A stretch of DNA of 64,000 nucleotides. Source: an uncultured Erysipelotrichales bacterium. Its GTDB lineage: Bacteria > Bacillota_I > Bacilli_A > Erysipelotrichales > Coprobacillaceae. Numbering within the stretch: the first letter of the stretch is position 1; every line of letters starts with the position of its first letter. Shown here in pieces: positions 34,749-43,987 of this stretch. Made by a program: the position numbers and the translations under genes. Under the pieces are notes generated by a model that was not told where the DNA came from, made no database searches, and was given only the letters and a program-made list of their open reading frames with translations. The stretch lies in assembly GCA_910579135.1 (NCBI GenBank), contig CAJTTM010000003.1:1-64000 (forward strand), written 5' to 3'.

Positions 34749-34783
34749 CTTTATACATATGATGTTTTAAAGGAGGAAAGATA

Positions 34784-35038
34784 ATGACAAAAAAAGAGTA
34801 TATTTCTAAATTAAAATTTGAAGAATTTATGATACTTTTAAATGAATTTGATATTGAAATTGATGAACATTTAAAATATAAGATTTTCCATATGATCAAA
34901 AATAATTCTTATGCTATTGTTAATGATGAATATCAATTTGTTATAGAAAATTATATAAAAAATTTGACAAGTGATTTCACCTGTCAAAAATTTTGTGTTT
35001 TAATTAATCATTATTTTAAGCCATTATTAAATGTTTGA
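34784..35038 (+). CDS. Hypothetical small acidic protein
   Basis: 84 residues, acidic and helical, with a strong ribosome site (AAAGGAGG). No known motif and no membrane segment. Its last 25 codons run through the hairpin that serves as the nfo terminator and the final 28 bases overlap the 3' end of nfo on the other strand. The true protein may once have been shorter or different at its end. Function unknown. Confidence 0.6.
   Translation: MTKKEYISKLKFEEFMILLNEFDIEIDEHLKYKIFHMIKNNSYAIVNDEYQFVIENYIKNLTSDFTCQKFCVLINHYFKPLLNV
34957..34988 (-). terminator. Terminator of the nfo-cshB operon
   Basis: Eleven-pair stem TTTGACAAGTG / CACCTGTCAAA (34963-34973, 34978-34988, one G-T pair) with T runs on both strands. 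It lies inside the 84-residue reading frame. Confidence 0.8.
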
Positions 35039-35871
35039 TTTTTAAGCATTTCTATTTCTTTTTGATATGGAGCTTCTCCATCAATGTAAGGTGTTTCTAA
35101 AATTTTAGGAACATTTTTTAATTTTTCATGATGAACAATATAATTTAAAACATCAAATCCAATATGTCCATATCCTATATTTTCATGTCTATCTTTATGT
35201 GCTCCTTTTACATTTTTAGAATCATTAACATGAATAACTAATAATCTATCTAAACCTATAATCTTATCAAAATTATCTAATACTTTATCAAAATCATTTA
35301 AATCATATCCTCCATCATGAATATGACAAGTATCTAAACAAACCCCTAATAATTCATTCTTTTCAACATGATCAATAATATAGCGAATTTCTTCAAATGT
35401 TTTTCCTAATTCACTTCCTTTACCAGCCATCGTTTCTAAAGCAATATGAACCTTCTGTCCATTTTTTAAAACTTCATTTAAACCTTTTACAATTTGGTTT
35501 AAACCTACTTCTTCACCAGCTTTAACATGTGAACCAGGATGTAATACTAATCGTTTTGCTCCAATCTGTTCACATCTTTCTATTTCTTGCTTTAAAAAGC
35601 GAACTGCTAACTCATATGTTTCAGCTTTAACTGTATTTGCGAGATTAATAATATAAGGAGCATGAACAACAACATTATTAATATCAATATTATTCTCTTT
35701 CATTAATGTTTTGGCTTCATCTACTCTTAATTCAGATATAGGTTTTCTTGCAGTGTTTTGAGGTGCTCCAGTATAGAACATAAATGTATTTGCTCCATAA
35801 GATAAAGCCTCTTTTACAGAACCGAGCAACATATCTTTTCCTTTCATAGAAACATGCGAACCTATAATCAT
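35011..35871 (-). CDS. nfo: Endonuclease IV (AP endonuclease)
   Basis: 286-residue zinc enzyme that cuts DNA at abasic sites. The metal ligands lie in IGSHVS, HPGSHV, GVCLDTCHIHDGG and LLVIHVNDSK, all intact. Its ATG overlaps the helicase stop by four bases (ATGA). The nfo-cshB-yqfQ-ispH grouping is conserved from Bacillus (yqfS-R-Q-P). Length is typical. Confidence 0.96.
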   Translation of the reverse strand: MIIGSHVSMKGKDMLLGSVKEALSYGANTFMFYTGAPQNTARKPISELRVDEAKTLMKENNIDINNVVVHAPYIINLANTVKAETYELAVRFLKQEIERCEQIGAKRLVLHPGSHVKAGEEVGLNQIVKGLNEVLKNGQKVHIALETMAGKGSELGKTFEEIRYIIDHVEKNELLGVCLDTCHIHDGGYDLNDFDKVLDNFDKIIGLDRLLVIHVNDSKNVKGAHKDRHENIGYGHIGFDVLNYIVHHEKLKNVPKILETPYIDGEAPYQKEIEMLKNQTFNNGLK

Positions 35872-37244
35872 AAATTATTCTCCTCTCTCATTCTCTTTTC
35901 TTTTTGTGCCTTTTTTGCTCTTTCCTTTTTTTGTCTAGCAATATCAGCTTTAATCATATTACGTTTTTCTTTTCTAACAAGTTTTTCAACTTCCCATTTT
36001 CTCTTTTTCTTATATCCTGGTTTAACTTTTCTAGGTTTTTTAATAACACTTTGAATCTTTTTTTCTAATTCAGTTGGTTCTTTAATACGATTTTTTCTCT
36101 TTTCTCTAGCTCCTGCGTCAACTAAAACATCATTTTTAATTTCTTTAACGCTAAATTGAACACCTCTTTTTTCAAGCAAATGAACTAAATTCTCATCAGT
36201 TGTATCATACATACTAAAACATTCTCCTGTGTATTTTCCTCTACCACAACGTCCAGAACGATGAATATAAAAATCTAATTCATTTGGAAATCCCATATTA
36301 ATAATATGGCTTGCTCCATCAATATCAATACCTCTAGCTGCAATATCGGTCGCAACTATATATTGATAATTATTATTTTTAATTCTTCGCATCATTTGTT
36401 TTCTTTCACGTGGTTCAAGATTTCCATGAATTTCACCAATCTTAAATCCTTCTTCCCTTAATTTAGTTGATACTTCTATAGCATCATTTCTTGTATTACA
36501 AAAAATAATACATAAATATGGATCTATAATATGCATGATTTGTCTTAATATTTGATATCTATCTCTATGTTTCGTTGGAACAAGATAATGACTTATATTT
36601 AATGAAGACACTTCTTTTTCATTGATTTCAATAATCTTAGGTGCTTTCATGTATTTTCTTAAAAACGGTCTTAGTTTTTGTGGAATAGTAGCTGAAAAAA
36701 CTAACATTTGAATATTTTCTTTCATCTTAGCCAAAAGAGCATCAATGTCTTCTAAATAACCAAATTCTAATGTCATGTCTGCTTCATCCACAACAATAAT
36801 ATCCGCAGTTGTAATATGTAATGCTTGTTCATCTAGTGATAAATCCTTAATTCTTCCAGGTGTTCCAATAACAAGATGTGGTTGAACAGATAACTTTTGA
36901 ATAGCTTTTTGTTTATCATTTCCCCCAACAACAAGTGAAACTCTTAAATATGGATTTTCCTTTATAAACATTTTTGCATGTTCATAAGTTTGAGATGCCA
37001 ACTCTCTTGTAGGAGCAATAATAACAGCTTGTACACAATCTAATTCAACATCAATTAAATCAACAATTGGTAATAAAAATGCGTGCGTTTTTCCCGTTCC
37101 AGTTTGAGAAATCCCAATAACATCCCTTTGTTTGTAAACAAGTGGCATAACTGCCTTTTGAATTGGTGTAGGTTCAATAAACCCTAATTTATCAATAACC
37201 TTCTTTATAAAAGGTTTAAAACTATAATCTTTCATTAACTTCAT
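35868..37244 (-). CDS. cshB: DEAD-box RNA helicase (CshB-like)
   Basis: 458-residue ATP-dependent RNA helicase. Motifs in order: Q-motif FIEPTPIQKA, GISQTGTGKT, APTRELA, GTPGRI, VVDEADM, SAT, ARGIDIDG and HRSGRCGRG. A basic tail of about 75 residues (rich in KKRK) probably binds RNA. It is translated before nfo with overlap. In Bacillus CshB acts in cold adaptation and ribosome assembly. The ATG at 37244 has AGGAGGCG upstream. Confidence 0.94.
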   Translation of the reverse strand: MKLMKDYSFKPFIKKVIDKLGFIEPTPIQKAVMPLVYKQRDVIGISQTGTGKTHAFLLPIVDLIDVELDCVQAVIIAPTRELASQTYEHAKMFIKENPYLRVSLVVGGNDKQKAIQKLSVQPHLVIGTPGRIKDLSLDEQALHITTADIIVVDEADMTLEFGYLEDIDALLAKMKENIQMLVFSATIPQKLRPFLRKYMKAPKIIEINEKEVSSLNISHYLVPTKHRDRYQILRQIMHIIDPYLCIIFCNTRNDAIEVSTKLREEGFKIGEIHGNLEPRERKQMMRRIKNNNYQYIVATDIAARGIDIDGASHIINMGFPNELDFYIHRSGRCGRGKYTGECFSMYDTTDENLVHLLEKRGVQFSVKEIKNDVLVDAGAREKRKNRIKEPTELEKKIQSVIKKPRKVKPGYKKKRKWEVEKLVRKEKRNMIKADIARQKKERAKKAQKEKRMREENNL

Positions 37245-37384
37245 TTTTTTCGCCTCCTTTTAGCGTGTTGATTATACTACAAAAATTAAAAAAAAGCAAA
37301 ATAAGTTGTTATATTCGCTAAAAATCTAACTAAATTATCACATATATCTTTATTATGAATATTGTATTATAGGAGGTGTTTATA

Positions 37385-37705
37385 ATGTATAACGAATATA
37401 ACTATGATCCCTATTTTTACAACCATAATCCATATTATCCTATGATGCCTAGAAAACCATCGTTATTACAATCAATGAAAAATTCAATGCAACAATTAAA
37501 TATGTCCTCAACATTAAGAACTGCCCAAAAAACTCTTTACACAATGAATCAAATTATCCCTATTATCAATCAATTAAGACCTGTTATTCATAATGCATCT
37601 ACTGCTTTTAGAGTAGCAAAAGCAGTACGTTCTATTAATGATGAGGGACTAGATGAAGAGATTGATAACCATCTCAATGAACAACAATTTGAAAATATGT
37701 TGTAG
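37385..37705 (+). CDS. yqfQ: YqfQ/VrrA-like protein
   Basis: 106 residues. The N-terminus is rich in Tyr, Asn and Pro (YNYDPYFYNHNPYYPMMPRK). The C-terminal helical part NQIIPIINQLRPVIHNASTA and FRVAKAVRSI matches the pattern of Bacillus YqfQ. Its place beside cshB, nfo and ispH supports this. The function is not established. Start at the ATG at 37385 with AGGAGGTG. It is divergent from cshB. Confidence 0.75.
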   Translation: MYNEYNYDPYFYNHNPYYPMMPRKPSLLQSMKNSMQQLNMSSTLRTAQKTLYTMNQIIPIINQLRPVIHNASTAFRVAKAVRSINDEGLDEEIDNHLNEQQFENML

Positions 37706-37740
37706 TTTATTTAATTATTGTTATACCTTTTAAAATGTTT

Positions 37741-37785
37741 TTGACAATATGAAAGAATGTTCTATAATAACAACATTCTTTTTAT
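37741..37785 (+). promoter_or_regulatory. ispH promoter embedded in the yqfQ terminator
   Basis: TTGACA (37741-37746), 16 bases, TATAAT (37763-37768). The terminator stem AAAGAATGTT / AACATTCTTT (37752-37761, 37772-37781) encloses the -10 box. A second TATAAT at 37801-37806 lacks a -35 box. Confidence 0.7.
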
Positions 37786-37823
37786 TTATTATATTTATGA
37801 TATAATAATTTTGAGGTGATAAT

Positions 37824-38741
37824 ATGTATGTCAAGGCAGTTGTTCCAAGAGGTTATTGTAAAGGAGTTGTTAGAGCTATTCAACTAGCAAAAGAGGTTCA
37901 TAATGTTCCTCATCCTATTTATATTTTAGGAATGATAGTTCATAATCAATATATTGTAAATGCATTAGAAGATTTGGGTATTCAAACAATTGATAAAAAA
38001 GGAAAAACAAGGTTAGAATTATTAGATGAAATCAATGAAGGGACTGTCATTATTACTGCTCATGGAGCAAGTGATGAAGTTTTTAATAAAGCCAAAGATA
38101 AAGGACTATATATTATAGATGCATCTTGTTTAGATGTTATTAAAACACATGATTTAATTAAAGAAAAATTAAGTCAAGGTTATGAAATCCTTTATATTGG
38201 TAAAAACGGCCATCCTGAAGCTGAAGGAGCTATTTCTATTGATAAAAAAAGAATACATTTAATAACAAATAAAGAAGATATTGATAAACAAGATAAGAAT
38301 AACCATTATGTCATTACTAACCAAACGACAATGTCTTTATATGATGTCTATGATTTATGTGAATATGCAAAACAAAACCTTCCTCATGTTTCTATAGAAA
38401 AAGAAACATGTAAAGCAACTCAAATAAGACAAGAAGCTATCGCTTCTTTAGAAGATGATATAGATATTGTTTTTATTATTGGTGATCCTCATTCTAACAA
38501 TACTAAAAAGTTAGCTATGATTGCGAGCAAAAAGTCAGATAAAGATGTATATATGATTGAAAGTATTAATGATTTAGATATAGAAGTTTTAAAAAACAAA
38601 AAGAAAGCAGCAGTTTCTTCTGGTGCTTCTACTCCAACTTATCTTACAAATCAAGTCATTGATTATTTAAAACAATTTGATTTCAGTAATTCTAAAACAC
38701 ATAAAAAACCAATTATAGATAAAAAGAAGATATTAGATTAA
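37824..38741 (+). CDS. ispH: 4-hydroxy-3-methylbut-2-enyl diphosphate reductase (IspH/LytB)
   Basis: 305-residue iron-sulfur enzyme of the last MEP step, giving IPP and DMAPP. Cluster cysteines occur in PRGYCKGVVRAI, IDASCLDV and KETCKATQIRQ; the catalytic set also includes TAHGAS, TNQTTMS and SSGASTPT. A basic tail of about 20 residues follows the core. GAGGTGATA precedes the ATG. Confidence 0.95.
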   Translation: MYVKAVVPRGYCKGVVRAIQLAKEVHNVPHPIYILGMIVHNQYIVNALEDLGIQTIDKKGKTRLELLDEINEGTVIITAHGASDEVFNKAKDKGLYIIDASCLDVIKTHDLIKEKLSQGYEILYIGKNGHPEAEGAISIDKKRIHLITNKEDIDKQDKNNHYVITNQTTMSLYDVYDLCEYAKQNLPHVSIEKETCKATQIRQEAIASLEDDIDIVFIIGDPHSNNTKKLAMIASKKSDKDVYMIESINDLDIEVLKNKKKAAVSSGASTPTYLTNQVIDYLKQFDFSNSKTHKKPIIDKKKILD

Positions 38742-38763
38742 AAGACATGTTTCCATGTCTTTT
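38740..38763. terminator. Bidirectional terminator between ispH and the MATE gene
   Basis: Stem AAAAGACATG / CATGTCTTTT with loop TTTC. It overlaps the stop codons of both convergent genes. Confidence 0.9.
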
Positions 38764-40102
38764 AATCTTTTACATTTAACCAATCTACTTTATAGTAATA
38801 AACCAAGAAAATAATACTACTTACAATCCATGTCACTGGCCACCCAAAAAACACATAAGCTACACTTGATGTAAAACGAGTAATAATAAATAAATAGATT
38901 TGTCTTAAAATAACAAAACTAAATACCATGATATACATTGGTATAGTAGATTTACCAGCTCCTCTTAATACTCCATTAATAATTTGATTGATTGGTAAAA
39001 ACAAATAAAAAGGTAAAAAGATGAGTTGCATTAACCTCCCTGCTTCTATAACTTCTTTTTCTTGATTAAATATTGCAATAAAATCTTTTCCAAAGAAATA
39101 CATAACAACTACAAAAATTCCTATTGTAATAGTAGCAAGTATATAAGTAATATAAGCTCCTTTTTTTACTCTATCATATTTTTTAGCACCTATATTTTGT
39201 CCAACAAAAGTTGTGACCGCCATATTAAAAGCTTGAAGCGGTAAATTAACAAATCCATCTATTTTTACCGTTACTGAATACCCTGCAATGACTGATGACC
39301 CATAAACATTCACATAAGATTGAACAATAACATTAGATAAAGAAACAATACTCTGTTGTATTCCAGTAGGTAATCCTATTTTAATAATTCTTGTAAGCAT
39401 TTCTTTATCAAAACTTATTTCTTTTATTACCAATTGATAATTTTCTTTAGTGTACATTAAAATAAAGACAACCATAACAGCACTTATTCCTTGAGCAATT
39501 AAAGTTGCGACACCTGCTCCTGCAACACCCCATTGAAATACTTTTACAAACAAGAAGTCTAAAATAATATTAATAACACTTGCAATAACAAGAAAATATA
39601 ATGGTCTTTTAGAATCGCCAATGGCACGAAGTATTCCAGCTCCCATATTATATATAAGAGTAAATGTAATACCACCAAAATAAATAGCTAGATATTGTGA
39701 AGCTTGATCAAAAACATCTGATGGAACTCCAATCGCATGCAATAAAGGATTGGTACATACTAAACCTATGATTGTTAGTAGCATTGCCATAACAAGTGTT
39801 AAAGCCATACTACTATGTATTGATTTCCTCATTCTCTTTGTATCATTAGCCCCATAATATTGAGCAATGACAACTCCTGCTCCAGTCGCAATTCCCATAA
39901 AAAAACCTATCAACATGTTAATAACTGGAGTACTCGCTCCTACTGCAGCTAATGCTGCTTTACCAACATAATTTCCTACAACATATGAATCTACAGCATT
40001 ATATAATTGTTGAAATAAATTACCTACTAATAATGGTATTGAAAACCAAATAATTGATTTGACTATGTTTCCTTGTGTTAAATCTGTATTCTTCCCTTCC
40101 AT
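38762..40102 (-). CDS. MATE-family multidrug/organic cation efflux protein
   Basis: 446-residue membrane protein with twelve hydrophobic segments. The opening IVKSIIWFSIPLLVGNLFQQ and LYNAVDSYVVGNYVGKAALAA are typical of NorM/DinF-like carriers in Firmicutes, which use Na+ or H+ gradients to expel cations or drugs. Two pseudo-repeats meet near residue 235. The ATG at 40102 has GAAGGTGAGAG upstream. It is a single-gene unit. Confidence 0.93.
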   Translation of the reverse strand: MEGKNTDLTQGNIVKSIIWFSIPLLVGNLFQQLYNAVDSYVVGNYVGKAALAAVGASTPVINMLIGFFMGIATGAGVVIAQYYGANDTKRMRKSIHSSMALTLVMAMLLTIIGLVCTNPLLHAIGVPSDVFDQASQYLAIYFGGITFTLIYNMGAGILRAIGDSKRPLYFLVIASVINIILDFLFVKVFQWGVAGAGVATLIAQGISAVMVVFILMYTKENYQLVIKEISFDKEMLTRIIKIGLPTGIQQSIVSLSNVIVQSYVNVYGSSVIAGYSVTVKIDGFVNLPLQAFNMAVTTFVGQNIGAKKYDRVKKGAYITYILATITIGIFVVVMYFFGKDFIAIFNQEKEVIEAGRLMQLIFLPFYLFLPINQIINGVLRGAGKSTIPMYIMVFSFVILRQIYLFIITRFTSSVAYVFFGWPVTWIVSSIIFLVYYYKVDWLNVKD

Positions 40103-40179
40103 TCTCTCACCTTCATTCGATATTATATAATACTTATTATTATTTTGTATAAATTTACCAAATTTTGAAAAAAGATATT

Positions 40180-40207
40180 AAATAAGGAATAGTTTTCACT
40201 ACTCCTT
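40180..40207 (-). terminator. Probable terminator of the hybrid kinase gene
   Basis: Stem AAGGAATAG / CTACTCCTT (40184-40192, 40199-40207, a G-U pair in the transcript); the U tail is weak. Confidence 0.55.
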
Positions 40208-40210
40208 AAT

Positions 40211-43200
40211 TTATTTTAATATTTTATCTAATGTAGCAAATAAATTATTAACATCTATTGGTTTTGCAATATGTCCATTCATACCACTATTTAATGCTTC
40301 TTGCTTATCTTCTTCAAAAGCGTTTGCAGTCATTGCAAGTATTGGTATAGATGATAATTCTTTATTTTCTAATTTTCTAATTGCTTTTGTTGCTTCATAT
40401 CCATTCATAATAGGCATTTGTACATCCATTAGAACTAATTTATAATATCCTGGTTCTGATTTTTCAACCATTTCTACTGCTATCTTACCATTATCTGCAA
40501 CTTCTATAGTTAATCCTTCATCTTCTAAAATAGCAGTTGCTATTTCTTGATTAAGCTCATTATCTTCTACCAATAAGATACGTCCAGTATATTTATTACG
40601 ATCCTCCTCTTCTTTTTCTTCCTCATTTTCATTTGTATTGACTACTGAATACAAACATTCTCTTAATTCAGATAAAAATAACGGTTTACTACAGAACGCT
40701 GAAACTCCTGCTTCTTTGGCTTCATCTTTGATATCTGACCAATCATATGCAGTAAGAACAATAATTGGTACATCATTCCCAATTTCTTTTCGTATTCTTC
40801 TTGTTACTTCAATACCATTCATATCTGGTAACAGCCAATCTATAAGATATACAGAATAATTATCATTACGCATTACTGCTTGTCTTGTTCTCAGTACAGC
40901 TTCTTTTCCAGATAATGTCCACTCTGCTCTCATACCAATTTGTTGAAGCATATATGATACACTATCACATGTATTAAAATCATCATCTACAACTAAAGCT
41001 CTACAATTCTTCAATTCTGGTATATTTTTTGGAGCTTCGGGTTGTAAATTTAAACGGAATGAGAAAGATACTCTTACCTCTGTTCCCACATCTTGTTGGC
41101 TCTTTACTTCAATAGAACCACTCATCATATCTACAATATTTTTAGTAATTGCCATTCCAAGTCCAGTTCCTTGAATTCCACTAAGTGTTGTATTCTTTTC
41201 TCTTTCAAATGGTTCAAAGATATGTGATACAAACTCTTTACTCATTCCTATTCCTGTATCTTTAATACAGAATTCATATTGAGCATAATCTCGTGATAAT
41301 CCTGGTTTTTCAGTGACTCTCATGCTTATAATTCCACCAGCTTGAGTATATTTGACAGCATTACTTAATAAATTAAGTAAAACTTGATTTAATCTTAATT
41401 TATCGCAATAAATATTTTCATCTAATACATCAACAGTATCAATTAATAATTCAAGCTGTTTTGCATGAACCTCTGTTTGTAAAATATTATGTAATTCATG
41501 GAGTATTTCTGGTAAACTACACAATTTTTCTTCTAATTGCATTTTACCACTCTCAATACGACTCATATCTAAAATATCATTAATTAAACTTAATAAATGA
41601 TTTCCAGATGTCATAATTTTTTTCAGATATTCTTGAACAAGTTCTTTATCATCAAAATGGGCTGCAGCCAAAGCTGTAAATCCTACAATGGCATTCATTG
41701 GTGTACGAATATCATGAGACATATTTGATAAGAAAAGACTCTTAGCTTTATTTGCTCTATTTGCTTGTAAAAGAGCATCTTCTAACAATTTTGTCTGTTC
41801 TATATCCTTACGCATTTGTTCATCTACACTTCTTAAACCTAGAACAATACTATGATTTGTATCCCATATATTTGTTCTAACAACTTTCATTTCAAAATAT
41901 CTTAATTCACCATCTTCACATGTACGATAGTTCATATAATATATTTTCTTTTCAGCAAGTTCTTTTAAAAGATTCTCTTGAGAGACTATTTTTAAGAAAG
42001 CATCTTTATCATCTTTATACACAAATTTTTGTATATAAGCTTTCATACTTTCATTAAGGTCTATTTCTCCAGTAAATATAGTATCTAACATATGATGATT
42101 ATTATCAACAACCCTTAATGGAGTTCCTAGTCCAGTATCAAGATCAAAAAAACATACAAGATTATAATCTACACTTAAAGCTTGAACTAATTCCATTTGA
42201 TGCTTTTCCTTATTTGCTTCTTGTATTTTTTGATCAGTACAATCAATAAGTAAATGTTGATAAAATAATTCATCATCTTCTTTTAAAAGTTTAATATTTC
42301 CCATCACATGAAGTATTTGACCATTATCATGTTTAACACTATATTCTACATTGATAATATCTCCTTCGTTTTCCAATGTTTTAATACTTTCTTTTAATCT
42401 ATCTTTATCTTCATCAATAACTGTAGAAGCAACAAAATGGAATCCATCTGATAATAGTTCCTCTTCAGTAGCATATCCTAAAATATTTAAAGCAGCTCTA
42501 TTAACACTAAGAATTTCTTTTCCATCAACTGAATAACATAATACTCCAGAATCTATAGTTGTAAAAATTGTTTCTAATGTATGATTTTTTTTTACAATTT
42601 CCTCTTCATATGCGCGTTCTTGTGTAATATCAATTCCTACACCTACTGTTCCCATTACACTTCCATCTAAATCATATAAAGGTGATTTATAAGTCGTAAA
42701 GAGTTTCATTTGTTCGCCAGATTTTACTAATTCTTCTGATACACAAGTTTCTTTTTTTGTCATAACTTCAAGATCTGATTTCATACATACAAGAGCTTCA
42801 CTTGGATCTGCGTCCCAAATATAACAATGATCTCTACCTTCCACTTGTGTTTTTGTCTTATTAACTGTCCTACAAAAACTATCATTCACTTTTTCATGTA
42901 TTCCATCTTTATTCTTATACCAAATAAGATTAGGAACACTATTAATAGTAGATTCAAATAGATGAGTTGTCTGCCAATAATCCTTATTCATCTTATATGA
43001 TTGTTGCCATCTTAAAAATCTAAACTTTACTTCTTCATCTGACATTGGTAACATCCAAACATCTTTTATTTCTTTTAAATTATCTAACTGAATATTTTGG
43101 TCTTTTTCGGCTAAAAAAATAACTTCAGAATCTTCTTTCTTATTTAAATGAATAAGTGATAATACTTCACTCATATTTTTATTATGTAAATCAATAATAA

Positions 43201-43351
43201 TGACTTCTGCTTTTTTTATTTCTGTTTCTTCAAGTTCTTCACTTTCATAAAATTCATGCTTAAAATGTTCAAGAGGTGACATATTTTTTATCACTTCATA
43301 TATTCTTTTTTGTTTTCCAACTAAATAAAAGTGAGTATGACAACGATACAT
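40211..43351 (-). CDS. Hybrid sensor histidine kinase with two receiver domains
   Basis: 1046 residues, cytoplasmic by sequence with no membrane segment. Order: an N-terminal receiver-like fold without phosphosite (1-120), PAS (133-245), PAS (255-375) and a third PAS-like region (390-505). The kinase core follows, with His546 in FLSNMSHDIRTPMNA, N-box LLNLLSNAVKYT and G-boxes DTGIGM and GTGLGMA. Receiver 1 (785-900) has Asp838 and receiver 2 (922-1046) Asp976. It lacks an HPt and a DNA-binding domain, so phosphate must pass to another protein. No partner regulator is adjacent. A consensus promoter lies about 80 bases upstream. Signal unknown. Confidence 0.92.
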   Translation of the reverse strand: MYRCHTHFYLVGKQKRIYEVIKNMSPLEHFKHEFYESEELEETEIKKAEVIIIDLHNKNMSEVLSLIHLNKKEDSEVIFLAEKDQNIQLDNLKEIKDVWMLPMSDEEVKFRFLRWQQSYKMNKDYWQTTHLFESTINSVPNLIWYKNKDGIHEKVNDSFCRTVNKTKTQVEGRDHCYIWDADPSEALVCMKSDLEVMTKKETCVSEELVKSGEQMKLFTTYKSPLYDLDGSVMGTVGVGIDITQERAYEEEIVKKNHTLETIFTTIDSGVLCYSVDGKEILSVNRAALNILGYATEEELLSDGFHFVASTVIDEDKDRLKESIKTLENEGDIINVEYSVKHDNGQILHVMGNIKLLKEDDELFYQHLLIDCTDQKIQEANKEKHQMELVQALSVDYNLVCFFDLDTGLGTPLRVVDNNHHMLDTIFTGEIDLNESMKAYIQKFVYKDDKDAFLKIVSQENLLKELAEKKIYYMNYRTCEDGELRYFEMKVVRTNIWDTNHSIVLGLRSVDEQMRKDIEQTKLLEDALLQANRANKAKSLFLSNMSHDIRTPMNAIVGFTALAAAHFDDKELVQEYLKKIMTSGNHLLSLINDILDMSRIESGKMQLEEKLCSLPEILHELHNILQTEVHAKQLELLIDTVDVLDENIYCDKLRLNQVLLNLLSNAVKYTQAGGIISMRVTEKPGLSRDYAQYEFCIKDTGIGMSKEFVSHIFEPFEREKNTTLSGIQGTGLGMAITKNIVDMMSGSIEVKSQQDVGTEVRVSFSFRLNLQPEAPKNIPELKNCRALVVDDDFNTCDSVSYMLQQIGMRAEWTLSGKEAVLRTRQAVMRNDNYSVYLIDWLLPDMNGIEVTRRIRKEIGNDVPIIVLTAYDWSDIKDEAKEAGVSAFCSKPLFLSELRECLYSVVNTNENEEEKEEEDRNKYTGRILLVEDNELNQEIATAILEDEGLTIEVADNGKIAVEMVEKSEPGYYKLVLMDVQMPIMNGYEATKAIRKLENKELSSIPILAMTANAFEEDKQEALNSGMNGHIAKPIDVNNLFATLDKILK

Positions 43352-43434
43352 GCTTCCCTTCCTCCCTATGCTATATGATTACAAAACAACTCACATCTTT
43401 ATTATAAATAAACTATTTATAAACCCATATTATT

Positions 43435-43463
43435 ATTTTAACAAGCCACATAATTCATGTCAA
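43435..43463 (-). promoter_or_regulatory. Promoter of the hybrid kinase gene
   Basis: Minus strand: TTGACA (43463-43458), 17 bases, TAAAAT (43440-43435). Confidence 0.75.
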
Positions 43464-43519
43464 TATTTAGAGTTTTATCATTTTAAATAATATAAAAAAT
43501 GAAGTATCACTACCCCATT

Positions 43520-43987
43520 TTAATAACTTTCTTCCTTATATTCTACAATTTTATCATTCTCATATACTATTTTAGCATTATGAAATTTATCATCTTTTAG
43601 CCAATCAAAAAAATGATAATCTCCTTCCCACATAGGTAAATGATTTATTTTGTCATTATCTATCCATTGCAATACTCCCTCATCACACTCTTTAATATTT
43701 CCTTGGAAATATTTACAAGAATAGACAAACATTCCCTCATCCTCTCCATGATATAGTGATGGAAAAACAACAAAACCATGTAAATGAATATCTTTTACAG
43801 TTAATCCAGTTTCTTCAAAAATTTCTCTTTTCAAACACTCTTCAGGAAATTCTCCTTTTTCTAATTTTCCACCAACACCAATCCATTTTCCTTGATTAAT
43901 ATCATCTTCTTTTTTTATTCTATGAAGCAATAATGTTTGATTATCTTTTTGAATATAACACATAGTTGTTAATACAAATCTATTCAT
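43520..43987 (-). CDS. Nudix hydrolase, 8-oxo-dGTP diphosphatase-like
   Basis: 155 residues with a perfect Nudix box (GKLEKGEFPEECLKREIFEE then TGL). The opening TMCYIQKDNQTLLLHR and the trailing MWEGDYHFFDWL resemble MutT/YtkD-type enzymes that clear oxidised nucleotides. Its ATG at 43987 overlaps the nif3 gene by eight bases, with GAGGA eleven bases upstream, so it is the last gene of the glyS-dnaG-rpoD unit. Confidence 0.88.
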   Translation of the reverse strand: MNRFVLTTMCYIQKDNQTLLLHRIKKEDDINQGKWIGVGGKLEKGEFPEECLKREIFEETGLTVKDIHLHGFVVFPSLYHGEDEGMFVYSCKYFQGNIKECDEGVLQWIDNDKINHLPMWEGDYHFFDWLKDDKFHNAKIVYENDKIVEYKEESY

